DNA from: Phycisphaerales bacterium
GTDB lineage: Bacteria; Planctomycetota; Phycisphaerae; Phycisphaerales; UBA1924
DNA: 64,000 nucleotides
Assembly (NCBI GenBank): GCA_020849105.1
Contig: JADLGW010000030.1
Coordinates: 98,287 to 162,286, forward strand
Reading direction: 5' to 3'
Made by a program: the position numbers and the translations under genes. Positions 1-8,561 of this stretch are shown piece after piece. The notes beneath the pieces are model-generated. The model was not told where the DNA came from. It ran no database searches and saw nothing but the letters and a program-made list of their open reading frames with translations. Position 1 is the first letter of the stretch; the number at the start of each line of letters is the position of its first letter.

Positions 1-1
1 G

Positions 2-1417
<1,416 letters not shown>

Positions 1418-1446
1418 GCCGGAGCCGCGAACACTCCGGGGCTCTG

Positions 1447-1689
1447 TTACGCCGCTCGCGGCGGTGTGCTGTCGTCGTGCATCGGGAAGCCGAGCATCGC
1501 CCGCAGGTGGTCGAACTTCTTCTGCGCGTCCACCATCGCGGACTCGACCATCTTCACGGCGTCGGCGTGCGGGATCTTCTGGCGGCGGGTGCGCCCGCCG
1601 CGGGCCAGGGCCTCCCACTGCGCCATCCGGGGGAAGCGGAGCGTCCCCGCCTCTTCATCGTGTTCCAGGTGCAGGTTCAACTTCGTCAT
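1447..1689 (-). CDS. Hypothetical protein, 80 aa
   Basis: Not recognised. A small soluble protein with no Cys and no membrane segment; an acidic N-terminal stretch (NLHLEHDEEAGTLRFPRM) is followed by basic, probably helical sequence. The ATG at 1689 is chosen because GGAGAGGGAG lies just ahead of it (about 1695-1704) and upstream sequence in the same frame is Arg/Pro-rich filler typical of non-coding high-GC frames. It converges on gyrB with a 29-nt gap and lies 133 nt downstream of plsY on the same strand, so it may be the last gene of the tmk-plsY unit. Confidence 0.6.
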   Translation of the reverse strand: MTKLNLHLEHDEEAGTLRFPRMAQWEALARGGRTRRQKIPHADAVKMVESAMVDAQKKFDHLRAMLGFPMHDDSTPPRAA

Positions 1690-1822
1690 CGCCGCTCCCT
1701 CTCCGCCCGAGCCCTCAGGCGGGGTTGGGTCGGCGGTTCGGGGGCGACGGGTAAGGGCGGATCCGTCCCGGGCCGGACGCCGGCGGCGGCCGCATGGCGC
1801 AACCACCCGCCCTTGCCCGCGT

Positions 1823-2551
1823 TCAGGTCCGATCAGGCCGGACCGGCGGGGGCTTGCGCTGCCCGATCCGGGATTCGGTCCCAGAAAACACGCGTCGCAG
1901 GTTCCCGCGGTGCTTCACGATCACCATCGCCCCCAGCAGCGACGCGACAATGAAGAACGGCACCCAGGTGTTGCGGTGCGACAGCATGTCGGCGGGCCGG
2001 ACCCGCAGGATCAGCACGGCCCGGGCGGCCGCCCAGGCAACAACGCACACCGGGAGCGACAGGGCGGCCGCCACCGACGCCAGGCCCGCATAACGGGTCG
2101 CCGCCGCGACGCCAATCCAGACGGCCAGCGCGGCGACGGCAGGAACGGACAGGTACGGGAACATGCCGAGCATCGCGCCGAACCCCGTCGCCACGCCCTT
2201 GCCGCCGCGGAAGCCGACCCACGGCGAGAACATGTGCCCGAGGACGCTCGCCGCCATCACACCCAGCCACAGCCAGGCCTGCGTTTGCGGGAGGTCCGTG
2301 TACGTCGCCGCACCCCACCCTGCCGCCCCTGTCCGCCACCCGGCGAGTGCGGTCGGTACGAGCCCCTTGAGCATGTCGAGCAGGAAGCACAGGGCGCCAG
2401 CCCCCGGGCCGAGCACGCGGAGGACATTGGTCGCCCCGATGTTCCCGGAGCCGTGCTTGCGGATGTCGATGCCGCGGACGCGGGCGATGAGCAGCCCGAA
2501 CGGGATTGAACCCGCGAGGAACGCCGTCGCGATGAGCAGGGACCAGGTCAT
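1823..2551 (-). CDS. plsY: Acyl-phosphate:glycerol-3-phosphate acyltransferase PlsY
   Basis: Integral membrane enzyme that moves an acyl group from acyl phosphate to glycerol-3-phosphate, the first step of phospholipid synthesis, normally paired with PlsX. The three family motifs are present in order: HGSGNIGATNVLR after the first membrane segment, FRGGKGVATGFG in the middle, and HRGNLRRVFSGTE near the C terminus. Hydrophobic segments fit the usual multi-pass topology, and 242 residues is slightly longer than the common 200-220 because of a polar tail. It follows tmk by 6 nt on the same strand and is almost certainly cotranscribed with it. Confidence 0.95.
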   Translation of the reverse strand: MTWSLLIATAFLAGSIPFGLLIARVRGIDIRKHGSGNIGATNVLRVLGPGAGALCFLLDMLKGLVPTALAGWRTGAAGWGAATYTDLPQTQAWLWLGVMAASVLGHMFSPWVGFRGGKGVATGFGAMLGMFPYLSVPAVAALAVWIGVAAATRYAGLASVAAALSLPVCVVAWAAARAVLILRVRPADMLSHRNTWVPFFIVASLLGAMVIVKHRGNLRRVFSGTESRIGQRKPPPVRPDRT

Positions 2552-2557
2552 ATCACA

Positions 2558-3202
2558 TCATGCGAAGCGGCGTCGAAGGGAGTCCATCATCGAGCGCCAC
2601 ACCTCCTCGGCGGGGCGCGCCGCATCGATAATCCGGAACTGATCGGGGCCCGCCCGAGCCTGATCCAGGTAGCCCTTGCGCACGCGCCGGTGGTACTCGC
2701 GTCCCTTGGCCTCCATGCGGTCCAGCAGCGGGTTCATGCGCGATGCCGACGTCTCCTCGTCAACGTCGAAAAGCAGAGTCAGGTCCGGCACGCACCCCTG
2801 CAGCGCGACCCGCGCCACGTCCGTGATGTCGGCCACGGGCAACCCGCCCGCGGCCCCCTGGTACGCGATGGTCGACGCCAGGTAGCGGTCGGCGGCGACA
2901 AGTTGCCCGGCGGCCATGGCGGGGCGGATACGCTGCTCGACCAGTTGGGCGCGGCTGGCCATGTAGAGCATCATCTCGCAGCGCAGCGTCATGTCCCGGT
3001 GGGCGTGGTCCAGCAGGATCTCGCGGATGCGCTCGCCGACGCCGGTACCCCCGGGCTCGCGGACCTCGCAGACCGTGACCCCGGCCTCCGCGCAGGCGGA
3101 GGTGAAGCGGCGGAACTGCGTCGTCTTCCCGGAGCCGTCGGGCCCCTCGAAGGCGATGAACCGCCCGGCTAGTCTTGTCAGCCACGGATGGTCGCTTGGC
3201 AC
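2558..3202 (-). CDS. tmk: Thymidylate kinase
   Basis: Phosphorylates dTMP to dTDP for DNA synthesis in the cytoplasm. The P-loop GPDGSGKTT is near residue 20, the DRY-type motif appears as ADRYLASTIAYQG, and the lid is EAKGREYHRRVRKGYLDQA; length (214 aa) is normal. The start is a GTG at 3202. A TAGACT hexamer ends only 6 nt before it and no Shine-Dalgarno sequence is visible, so the mRNA is probably leaderless. plsY follows after 6 nt. Upstream lies a repeat-filled gap that separates it from gltX. Confidence 0.95.
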   Translation of the reverse strand: MPSDHPWLTRLAGRFIAFEGPDGSGKTTQFRRFTSACAEAGVTVCEVREPGGTGVGERIREILLDHAHRDMTLRCEMMLYMASRAQLVEQRIRPAMAAGQLVAADRYLASTIAYQGAAGGLPVADITDVARVALQGCVPDLTLLFDVDEETSASRMNPLLDRMEAKGREYHRRVRKGYLDQARAGPDQFRIIDAARPAEEVWRSMMDSLRRRFA

Positions 3203-3208
3203 GGGGCG

Positions 3209-3214
3209 AGTCTA
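3209..3214 (-). promoter_or_regulatory. Leaderless -10 box of tmk
   Basis: TAGACT on the minus strand, 6 nt before the GTG start of tmk. No Shine-Dalgarno sequence in between. Same arrangement as at thirteen other genes of the window. Confidence 0.5.
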
Positions 3215-3308
3215 CTCTCTCTTGCAGCACACGCGTTCCGCCTGTGTTCTACCCCGTCTCCTCTGTTCCGCGACTCTTCCGAGGAACCCGGAGCGCGAGC
3301 GACGGATA

Positions 3309-3458
3309 AACCCCACGCTCCCGCGTGGGGCTCTGAAGGAACCCCGCGCTGGCGCTTGGGGCTCCGACAGAGCCCGGAGCGCACGTCAGAGCCCGTCGCG
3401 GAAGCGACGGGTACAACCCCACGCTCCCGCGTGGGGCTCTGAAGGAACCCCGCGCTGG
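3309..3458. repeat. Intergenic repeat unit: two perfect 44-nt copies with hairpins
   Basis: Positions 3309-3352 and 3415-3458 are identical over 44 nt. Each copy begins with a palindrome, CCCCACGC-TCCC-GCGTGGGG. Between the copies lies a second hairpin, CCCGTCGC-GGAA-GCGACGGG (3392-3411). The block fills the gap between the ends of gltX (3474) and the start of tmk (3202) and breaks any transcriptional continuity that might be expected. Translations of this unit give repetitive peptides such as HAPAWGS and AGAWG, so open frames across it are not genes. Confidence 0.85.
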
Positions 3459-3473
3459 TGTTTGGGCTCTGCA

Positions 3474-5249
3474 TCACGCCGCGCCGGTGCTTGGCGCGCT
3501 GACAGCCCGCACGCACCGGTCGATGCGGGCGAGGGCCGACTCGCGGCCCAGCACCGCCAGCGTCTCGCCCAGCGGCGGGCTGACGGCCTGCCCGGTGAGG
3601 GCGACGCGCAGGGGCTGGGCGACCTGCCCCATGCCCACACCCTTCTCCGCGGCGAGGCGCTCAACCGCCTGATTGAGGGAGGCCGGCTCGAAGGGATCGG
3701 TGCACGCCACCAGGTCGCGCGCCGCTTGAAGCATGACCAGCCCGCTGGGCTCGCCCCTGCGCAGGACCTTGTCCACCGCTTTCGGGTCGTACTCGAAGCC
3801 GTCATCGGGCGTGACGGCAAAGCGGAGGACGGCGGCAAGGTCGCGCAGGGTCTTGCAGCGCGGGCGGGCGGCGGGGGCGATGAGCGACAGTTGGCGGTCG
3901 GTCAGTTTCGCGGCGAGGTCCGGCTCGAAGTCCGCGGCCCAGGCACGCCAGCGCGCGACGAACTCGGCGTCCGTCATCGCGCCGATGCGTTCGGAGTTGA
4001 ACGCGAGCAGTTTGGCCCGGTCGAACTTCGCGTTGCCCGTGCCGATGCGCTCGAGCGAGAAGTGCTCCGCGACGAACGCGGCGTCGAACTTCTCCAGGTC
4101 CCTGCCGTCGGGCGTCTTCATCCCCGGATTCCAGCCCAGCAGCGCCAGGAAGTTGACGATCGCTTCAGGCAGGTAGCCCGCCGCCCGGAAGTCGCAGACC
4201 TCGATCTCCGGGAGCGCCAGCCCCAGATGCCGGGCGATCGCCCCGGCAACTTCGAGCGAGTCGTTGTCCCCCGTGAGGAACGCCGCGAGGTTATCCGGCG
4301 TGAGGCCAAGATCACGGGCGAAATCGGCGGTGCCCAGCGCCCCGGGCTTCCCGAGCGCCTCCCTGAACGACTTGCGGGCCGCCTTCGCCTTGTCCCGCTT
4401 GCTCATCTTCGTCCCGTCCTGGTTGAAGATGAGCGGGACGTGCGCGTACTCCGGCGTGCGGAAGCCCAGGGCCGCCTGCAGCGCCACGTGCCGCGGCGTG
4501 TTGTTCAGGTGCTCCTGGGCCCGCAGCACATGCGTGACGCCCATCGTCTCGTCGTCCACGACGACGGCGAAGTGGTAGGTGGGGAAGCCGTCGGCCTTGC
4601 GGATGACGAAGTCGTCCATTTCGCCGGGGGCATACCGGACATCGCCCAGCACCAGGTCGCGCACGGTCACGCCGCCCTCCGGCGCGACGAAACGCACGGC
4701 GTGCGGCTCGCCCGCCCTCATCCGCCGCAGTCGCTCCTCCATCGGCACCCCCGAGCGGTCGTAGCGGTAGGTCTGCTTGCGGCCGGTGGCTTCCTTGCGC
4801 AGCGCCTCGATCTCGCGGGGCGTCTCGAACGCGGGGTACGCGCGTCCGCTGGCGATCAACCGCTCGACGTACTTGTTGTAGAGGGGCACTCGCCGCGCCT
4901 GGAAGAACGGGCCGACGCCGCGCGGATCGCCGCCGATCTGGGTAGGTCGGCTCTCCGAGCCGACATCTGTGCCCGGGATTGTCGGCTCGGAGAGCCGACC
5001 TACCCAGACCGGCCCCTCGTCCCAGACGATGCCCAGCCACGCCAGGTCCTCGAGGATGCCGCGGGCGGATTCGTCGCTGCTGCGGGCCTGGTCGGTGTCC
5101 TCGATGCGGATGATGAACCGTCCGTCGCCCCCGTCCCCGCGGGCTCGCCGCGCCAGCGCCCAGCAGAACAGGGCCGTGCGCGCCCCGCCGACGTGCAGGT
5201 GCCCGGTGGGGGAGGGCGCGAAGCGTGTGTAGACCGGGGCCACAACCAT
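3474..5249 (-). CDS. gltX: Glutamyl-tRNA synthetase with an in-frame palindromic insertion
   Basis: Class I aminoacyl-tRNA synthetase charging tRNA-Glu. The HIGH-type signature is PSPTGHLHVGG near the N terminus, the KMSKS-type signature is KMSKR (4395-4409), and an anticodon-binding helical domain fills the C-terminal half. At 591 residues it is longer than the usual 470-500. Part of the excess is a surplus segment after WDEGP (VGRLSEPTIPGTDVGSESR and flanks), encoded by a perfect 29-nt inverted repeat at 4937-5008. In relatives a short GGPYGPYRQSER-like loop occupies this place, so the frame and fold on both sides are kept. The ATG at 5249 has AGGGG just ahead; the small gene upstream ends 5 nt before it. 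GltX and not GlnRS is judged from overall motifs; whether it is discriminating is not clear. Confidence 0.95.
   Translation of the reverse strand: MVVAPVYTRFAPSPTGHLHVGGARTALFCWALARRARGDGGDGRFIIRIEDTDQARSSDESARGILEDLAWLGIVWDEGPVWVGRLSEPTIPGTDVGSESRPTQIGGDPRGVGPFFQARRVPLYNKYVERLIASGRAYPAFETPREIEALRKEATGRKQTYRYDRSGVPMEERLRRMRAGEPHAVRFVAPEGGVTVRDLVLGDVRYAPGEMDDFVIRKADGFPTYHFAVVVDDETMGVTHVLRAQEHLNNTPRHVALQAALGFRTPEYAHVPLIFNQDGTKMSKRDKAKAARKSFREALGKPGALGTADFARDLGLTPDNLAAFLTGDNDSLEVAGAIARHLGLALPEIEVCDFRAAGYLPEAIVNFLALLGWNPGMKTPDGRDLEKFDAAFVAEHFSLERIGTGNAKFDRAKLLAFNSERIGAMTDAEFVARWRAWAADFEPDLAAKLTDRQLSLIAPAARPRCKTLRDLAAVLRFAVTPDDGFEYDPKAVDKVLRRGEPSGLVMLQAARDLVACTDPFEPASLNQAVERLAAEKGVGMGQVAQPLRVALTGQAVSPPLGETLAVLGRESALARIDRCVRAVSAPSTGAA
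4937..5008. repeat. Palindromic element I, copy A, inside gltX
   Basis: A perfect 29-nt inverted repeat: left arm 4937-4965, right arm 4980-5008, 14-nt loop. Each arm contains its own smaller hairpin (TCGGCTC-TCC-GAGCCGA). It is read through in frame by gltX. A second copy with 23-nt arms lies inside mnmG at 36656-36716. Confidence 0.95.
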
Positions 5250-5254
5250 GACCC

Positions 5255-5530
5255 CTAGTTCTGCCCGGCGGCGTCGCGCAGGTCGTCCTCGGACAACTCT
5301 CGCTTCAGGTCCGCGGCCGCCCGGTTCAGCGTCTCGATCATCCGCTGCGTGGAGGCGATGGCGTTGTCTATCGCCGTACGCCCGGTGACGGCCTTGAGCG
5401 CGTCCGGCTGCTTCAGGTCGGCCAGGCGTTTCTCCGACTCGCCCTTGGCGTCCTTCAGGGCGCGGAGCAGGGTATCGGCCTGGTCGCGGACGGCGCTCAG
5501 GTCCAGGAGGGTCTGCTTGGGCGTGCTCAT
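5255..5530 (-). CDS. Hypothetical helical protein, 91 aa
   Basis: Not recognised. The sequence is rich in Leu, Ala, Asp, Glu and Lys with heptad-like spacing (LLDLSAVRDQADTLLRALKD and later MIETLNRAAADLKRELSEDD), so an all-helical or coiled-coil protein is likely; no Cys, no membrane span. The ATG at 5530 is preferred over an in-frame GTG five codons upstream; neither has a clear ribosome binding site. It ends 5 nt before gltX on the same strand and may be cotranscribed with it, but no functional link can be drawn. Confidence 0.65.
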   Translation of the reverse strand: MSTPKQTLLDLSAVRDQADTLLRALKDAKGESEKRLADLKQPDALKAVTGRTAIDNAIASTQRMIETLNRAAADLKRELSEDDLRDAAGQN

Positions 5531-5582
5531 GCCCAACGATATCACCGTGATGCCTTGTGCCTCTGCCGGTGTGGACCCGGGC

Positions 5583-7226
5583 TCAGGCCAGGTGCCGGCG
5601 GATGGCCGCGAGCACCGCCGCCCGGTCCGGGCTCGCCCGCACGCCGGAAAGGTCCGCGATCATCGCGGCGCAGTTGAACGTCGCGGGGGCCCCGGCCCAC
5701 GCCCGGATGCCGGGGTGCGCCGTCGGACGCAGCGATTCCGCCGCGTACGACAACTCCTCGTGCAGTTTTTCCCCCGGGCGCACGCCGGTGAAGGCGATAT
5801 CGATGGGGGTCGCGGCCCGGCGGGTCTGGTCCGGCGCCACCCCGGGCAGCCGCGGCTCAAACCCGTGGGCCCGCACGAACCGGCACGCCAGGTCGACGAT
5901 CGGCAGGGCCCCGCCCATGTCCAGCACATGCACCGCGGCACCGTCACCGGGCCCGGGCATGGCCGCGGCCTGGAGCACGAGCGTCGCCGCTTCCGGGATG
6001 GTCATGAAGAACCGCGTCATGCGCGGATCGGTCACTGTGACGGGCCCGCCCTCGGCCAGTTGCGCGGACCAGATGGTGAGCACCGAGCACGCCGATCCGA
6101 TCACGTTGCCGAACCGCACCATCCCGCACGAAGTGCCTGCACCGCCCGTCATCCGGCGCGACGACTCGTGCAGCCACTGCACATACAACTCCGCCAGACG
6201 CTTGGTCGAGCCCATGACGGAGGTCGGGTTCACCGCCTTGTCGGTGGAGATCAGGATGAACCGCTCGGCACCGACCGCGACGGCGGCGTCGGCGATGGAC
6301 TTCGTGCCGAACAGGTTGTTGTTCACGGCGTGGGACGGGTGGTCCTCCATCAGCGGCACATGCTTGTGGGCCGCGGCGTGGAAGACGACCTGCGGGCGGA
6401 GTTCCACGAGCAGGCGGAGCGTCTGGTCGGCGTCCACCACGTCGTGCAGCAGCGCGCGGCGGGTGACGCCGGGGGTGCGCCGGGCGATCTGGCGATCGAT
6501 CTCAAACAGCGCGTTCTCCGACCGCTCCATGAGGTGGAGGTGCGACGGGGCGAAGTCCGCGGCCAGGCGGGCCAGTTCCGACCCGATCGAGCCGCCCGCC
6601 CCGGTGATGAGCACGCGCTTCCCCGAGAGGATGCGGCCGACGGCGTTGCGGTCCAGCGTGTGCGGGGCGCGACCGATGAGTTCGGCGATGTCCACCCGTG
6701 CCGGCCCGATCCCGCCGACGCCCTGGCCCGCCGGCGAGGCGAGCCCAACGGAATACGGCGGGGCCTGGGTCAGCAGTTCAGAAAGCGGCGGGAGGAAACG
6801 CTCCGCAAGGCCGGCCTTTCGGACGGCGGCCCGCACCGCCTGGATCGCGTCCGTCATCGCCGACGGCAGGCTGACGACAGCGACCGCAATGTCATTCTGG
6901 AGCGCCGCTCCCGAGAGCATCTCGAGCGTTCCGAGCACGGGCAGCCCGCCACCGGCCCGCCGGGCGGCGCCGCTTTGGGTGGCGCCGCTTTGGGTGGCGC
7001 CGCTCTCCAGAGCGGTGTGTGCCGGCCCCGCCGGCACCGGCCCGGGGGCCATCGCCACCAGAACGCACCCCACCGCCTGCGGGCCGTCCTCCAGCAGTTC
7101 CAGTTGCTGCCGCGCCTGGCTGATGGTCTGAGGTGTACCGATCAGCACCGCGCGTGCGGGCAGGGGCCGATTCTCCGGCAGTTTCTGCGCAGCGGAACGC
7201 GGGGCAAGCCAGCGGAGCGTGGACAT
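5583..7226 (-). CDS. Soluble WbpM/CapD-like nucleotide-sugar dehydratase
   Basis: Likely UDP-sugar (UDP-GlcNAc type) 4,6-dehydratase for surface polysaccharide precursors. Residues 20-165 form an N-terminal nucleotide-binding-like domain. Residues about 203-500 form an extended SDR domain: TGAGGSIGSEL binds NAD(P), and STDKAVNPTSVMGSTKR is the WbpM/FlaA1 active-site signature in which Met replaces the Tyr of YxxxK. The four N-terminal membrane helices of WbpM are absent, so the enzyme is cytosolic. Residues 74-88 are a low-complexity SGATQ repeat encoded by tandem 15-nt units (6966-7017). The ATG at 7226 has CGGAG 3 nt upstream. UDP-GlcNAc specificity is inference. Confidence 0.85.
   Translation of the reverse strand: MSTLRWLAPRSAAQKLPENRPLPARAVLIGTPQTISQARQQLELLEDGPQAVGCVLVAMAPGPVPAGPAHTALESGATQSGATQSGAARRAGGGLPVLGTLEMLSGAALQNDIAVAVVSLPSAMTDAIQAVRAAVRKAGLAERFLPPLSELLTQAPPYSVGLASPAGQGVGGIGPARVDIAELIGRAPHTLDRNAVGRILSGKRVLITGAGGSIGSELARLAADFAPSHLHLMERSENALFEIDRQIARRTPGVTRRALLHDVVDADQTLRLLVELRPQVVFHAAAHKHVPLMEDHPSHAVNNNLFGTKSIADAAVAVGAERFILISTDKAVNPTSVMGSTKRLAELYVQWLHESSRRMTGGAGTSCGMVRFGNVIGSACSVLTIWSAQLAEGGPVTVTDPRMTRFFMTIPEAATLVLQAAAMPGPGDGAAVHVLDMGGALPIVDLACRFVRAHGFEPRLPGVAPDQTRRAATPIDIAFTGVRPGEKLHEELSYAAESLRPTAHPGIRAWAGAPATFNCAAMIADLSGVRASPDRAAVLAAIRRHLA
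6966..7017. repeat. Tandem 15-nt repeats plus palindrome (element III) in dehydratase gene
   Basis: Two identical 15-nt direct repeats (6966-6980 and 6981-6995, GGCGCCGCTTTGGGT) are followed by a third, diverged unit that contains the palindrome CCGCTCT-CC-AGAGCGG (7000-7015). The units are multiples of three and keep the frame, encoding SGATQ repeats in a linker. The palindrome matches element III copies in mnmG, resB and ccsA. Confidence 0.8.
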
Positions 7227-7341
7227 GACTCCGAGTTCGGCACAATTCGGCCCGGAGCCACCACCATTTCCGGTCCCGGATCCTGTCCCGGCACGATTTG
7301 CGCGGCTACCGGGTGGCGAGCGTGCGGCCGCGAGCGCGCAC

Positions 7342-7347
7342 TACCAT
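7342..7347 (+). promoter_or_regulatory. Leaderless -10 box of moxR-like gene
   Basis: TACCAT ends 7 nt before the ATG at 7355; the spacer CCGCCCC has no ribosome binding site. The same string TACCAT/TATCAT-CCGCCCC-ATG recurs at nuoA. Confidence 0.5.
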
Positions 7348-7354
7348 CCGCCCC

Positions 7355-8380
7355 ATGCCCGATGAGCCCCGCACCGCCGACGAAGCCCGGGCCGCCGCCG
7401 CGGAGTTCCAGCGGGACTACGCCGCCGTGCGCGAGCAGATCGGGCGGGTGGTGGTGGGGCACGGCGACGTCGTGGACGGGGTTCTGACGTGTCTCTTTGT
7501 CGGCGGGCACGCGCTCCTGGAGGGTGTGCCGGGGATCGGCAAGACGCTGCTCATCCGCACACTCGCCCGCGCCCTGTCGCTCTCGTTCTCGCGGGTGCAG
7601 TTCACGCCGGACCTGATGCCGGCGGACATCTCCGGCACCACCATTGTCATCGAGACAGAGGAGGGGGGAGTGGGGGGGCGGCGGGAGCGCCAGTTCCGCT
7701 TCCAGCCCGGGCCGGTGTTCGCCCAGATGGTCCTGGCCGACGAGATCAATCGGGCCACGCCCAAGACCCAGTCGGCCCTGCTGGAGGCGATGCAGGAGCG
7801 GCATGTGACGGTCGCCGGGGTCACGCACCCGCTGCCCGCGCCCTTCTTCGTCATGGCCACGCAGAATCCGCTGGAGCAGGAGGGCACATACCCGCTGCCG
7901 GAGGCCCAACTGGACCGCTTCCTGCTGAAACTCCACGTCGGGTACTCATCCCGCGAGGAACTCGGCGAGATCCTGAACCGCACGACGGCCGGGCATGACC
8001 CCGTGGTCGAGCCTGTGCTGGACGCGGCCCGGATCCTGGCGCACCAGCGGCTCGTGCGGCGGGCGGTGATCGCCGAGCATGTGCAGGACTACGCGATCCG
8101 CATGGTGATGGCGACGCACCCCTCCGGCCGGTTTGCCACGCCGATGGTGAACCAGTATGTACGGATCGGGGCATCGCCGCGCGCCGCGCAGGCCCTGGTG
8201 CTGGGGGGCAAGTGCCGGGCGCTGCTGGACGGGCGGGCCGCGGCGTCGATCGACGACATCCGCACGGTCGCGCTGCCCGCGCTGCGGCACCGCCTGATCA
8301 TGAACTTCGAGGCCGAGGCCGAGGGCGTCACGAGCGACGCCGTGGTCCGCAACATCGTGGACACGCTGCCCGCCGGGTGA
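7355..8380 (+). CDS. MoxR-family AAA+ ATPase
   Basis: Chaperone-like AAA+ ATPase of the MoxR group, whose members mostly assist maturation of protein complexes together with VWA-domain partners. Walker A is EGVPGIGKT, Walker B is LADEINRATPKTQSALLEAM, and sensor 1/pore region is ATQNPLEQEGTYPLPEAQLD; the C-terminal lid follows. Length 341 aa is typical. ATG 7355 is chosen because a -10-like TACCAT lies 7 nt upstream and the frame upstream is Arg-rich filler. No DUF58 or VWA gene follows, which is unusual for this family: the next gene is a lipoprotein of unknown role. Confidence 0.93.
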   Translation: MPDEPRTADEARAAAAEFQRDYAAVREQIGRVVVGHGDVVDGVLTCLFVGGHALLEGVPGIGKTLLIRTLARALSLSFSRVQFTPDLMPADISGTTIVIETEEGGVGGRRERQFRFQPGPVFAQMVLADEINRATPKTQSALLEAMQERHVTVAGVTHPLPAPFFVMATQNPLEQEGTYPLPEAQLDRFLLKLHVGYSSREELGEILNRTTAGHDPVVEPVLDAARILAHQRLVRRAVIAEHVQDYAIRMVMATHPSGRFATPMVNQYVRIGASPRAAQALVLGGKCRALLDGRAAASIDDIRTVALPALRHRLIMNFEAEAEGVTSDAVVRNIVDTLPAG

Positions 8381-8390
8381 AACCCGAGGG

Positions 8391-8561
8391 GGTTTCACCA
8401 CGGAGGGCCACAAAGAAGATAGAGGACTGAACTCGGAGAGTGCGGAGGCGCACGCAGGGTCGAGTACTCCGGGTGGAACGGCCGCACAGTGATTCCCTGG
8501 CACTCTTCAACTCCACGTTCACCTGTCTCCCCGTGGTCCTCCGCGGCTCTCCGTGTTTCAC
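8391..8561. repeat. Inverted pair of CACGGAG-type elements (element V)
   Basis: The segment 8391-8411 (starting GGTTTCACCACGGAGG) and the reverse-oriented segment 8533-8561 (ending CTCTCCGTGTTTCAC) are related repeats built on CACGGAG units. They flank the 120-nt intergenic stretch after the MoxR gene. The second copy lies inside the predicted 5' coding end of the lipoprotein gene and encodes part of its hydrophobic signal segment. Confidence 0.6.

Noticed and set aside
3178..3516. Small open frames with AGAWG/HAPAWGS peptides
   Set aside because: Translation of the hairpin repeat block; both strands and several frames are open only because the repeats lack stop codons.
2991..5258. Long plus-strand open frame opposite tmk and gltX
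   Set aside because: Antisense of two clear enzymes and crosses the intergenic repeat block; no recognisable domain.
6966..7017. Possible CRISPR-like direct repeats
   Set aside because: Units of 15 nt are contiguous, coding and in frame; no spacers and no cas genes in the window.
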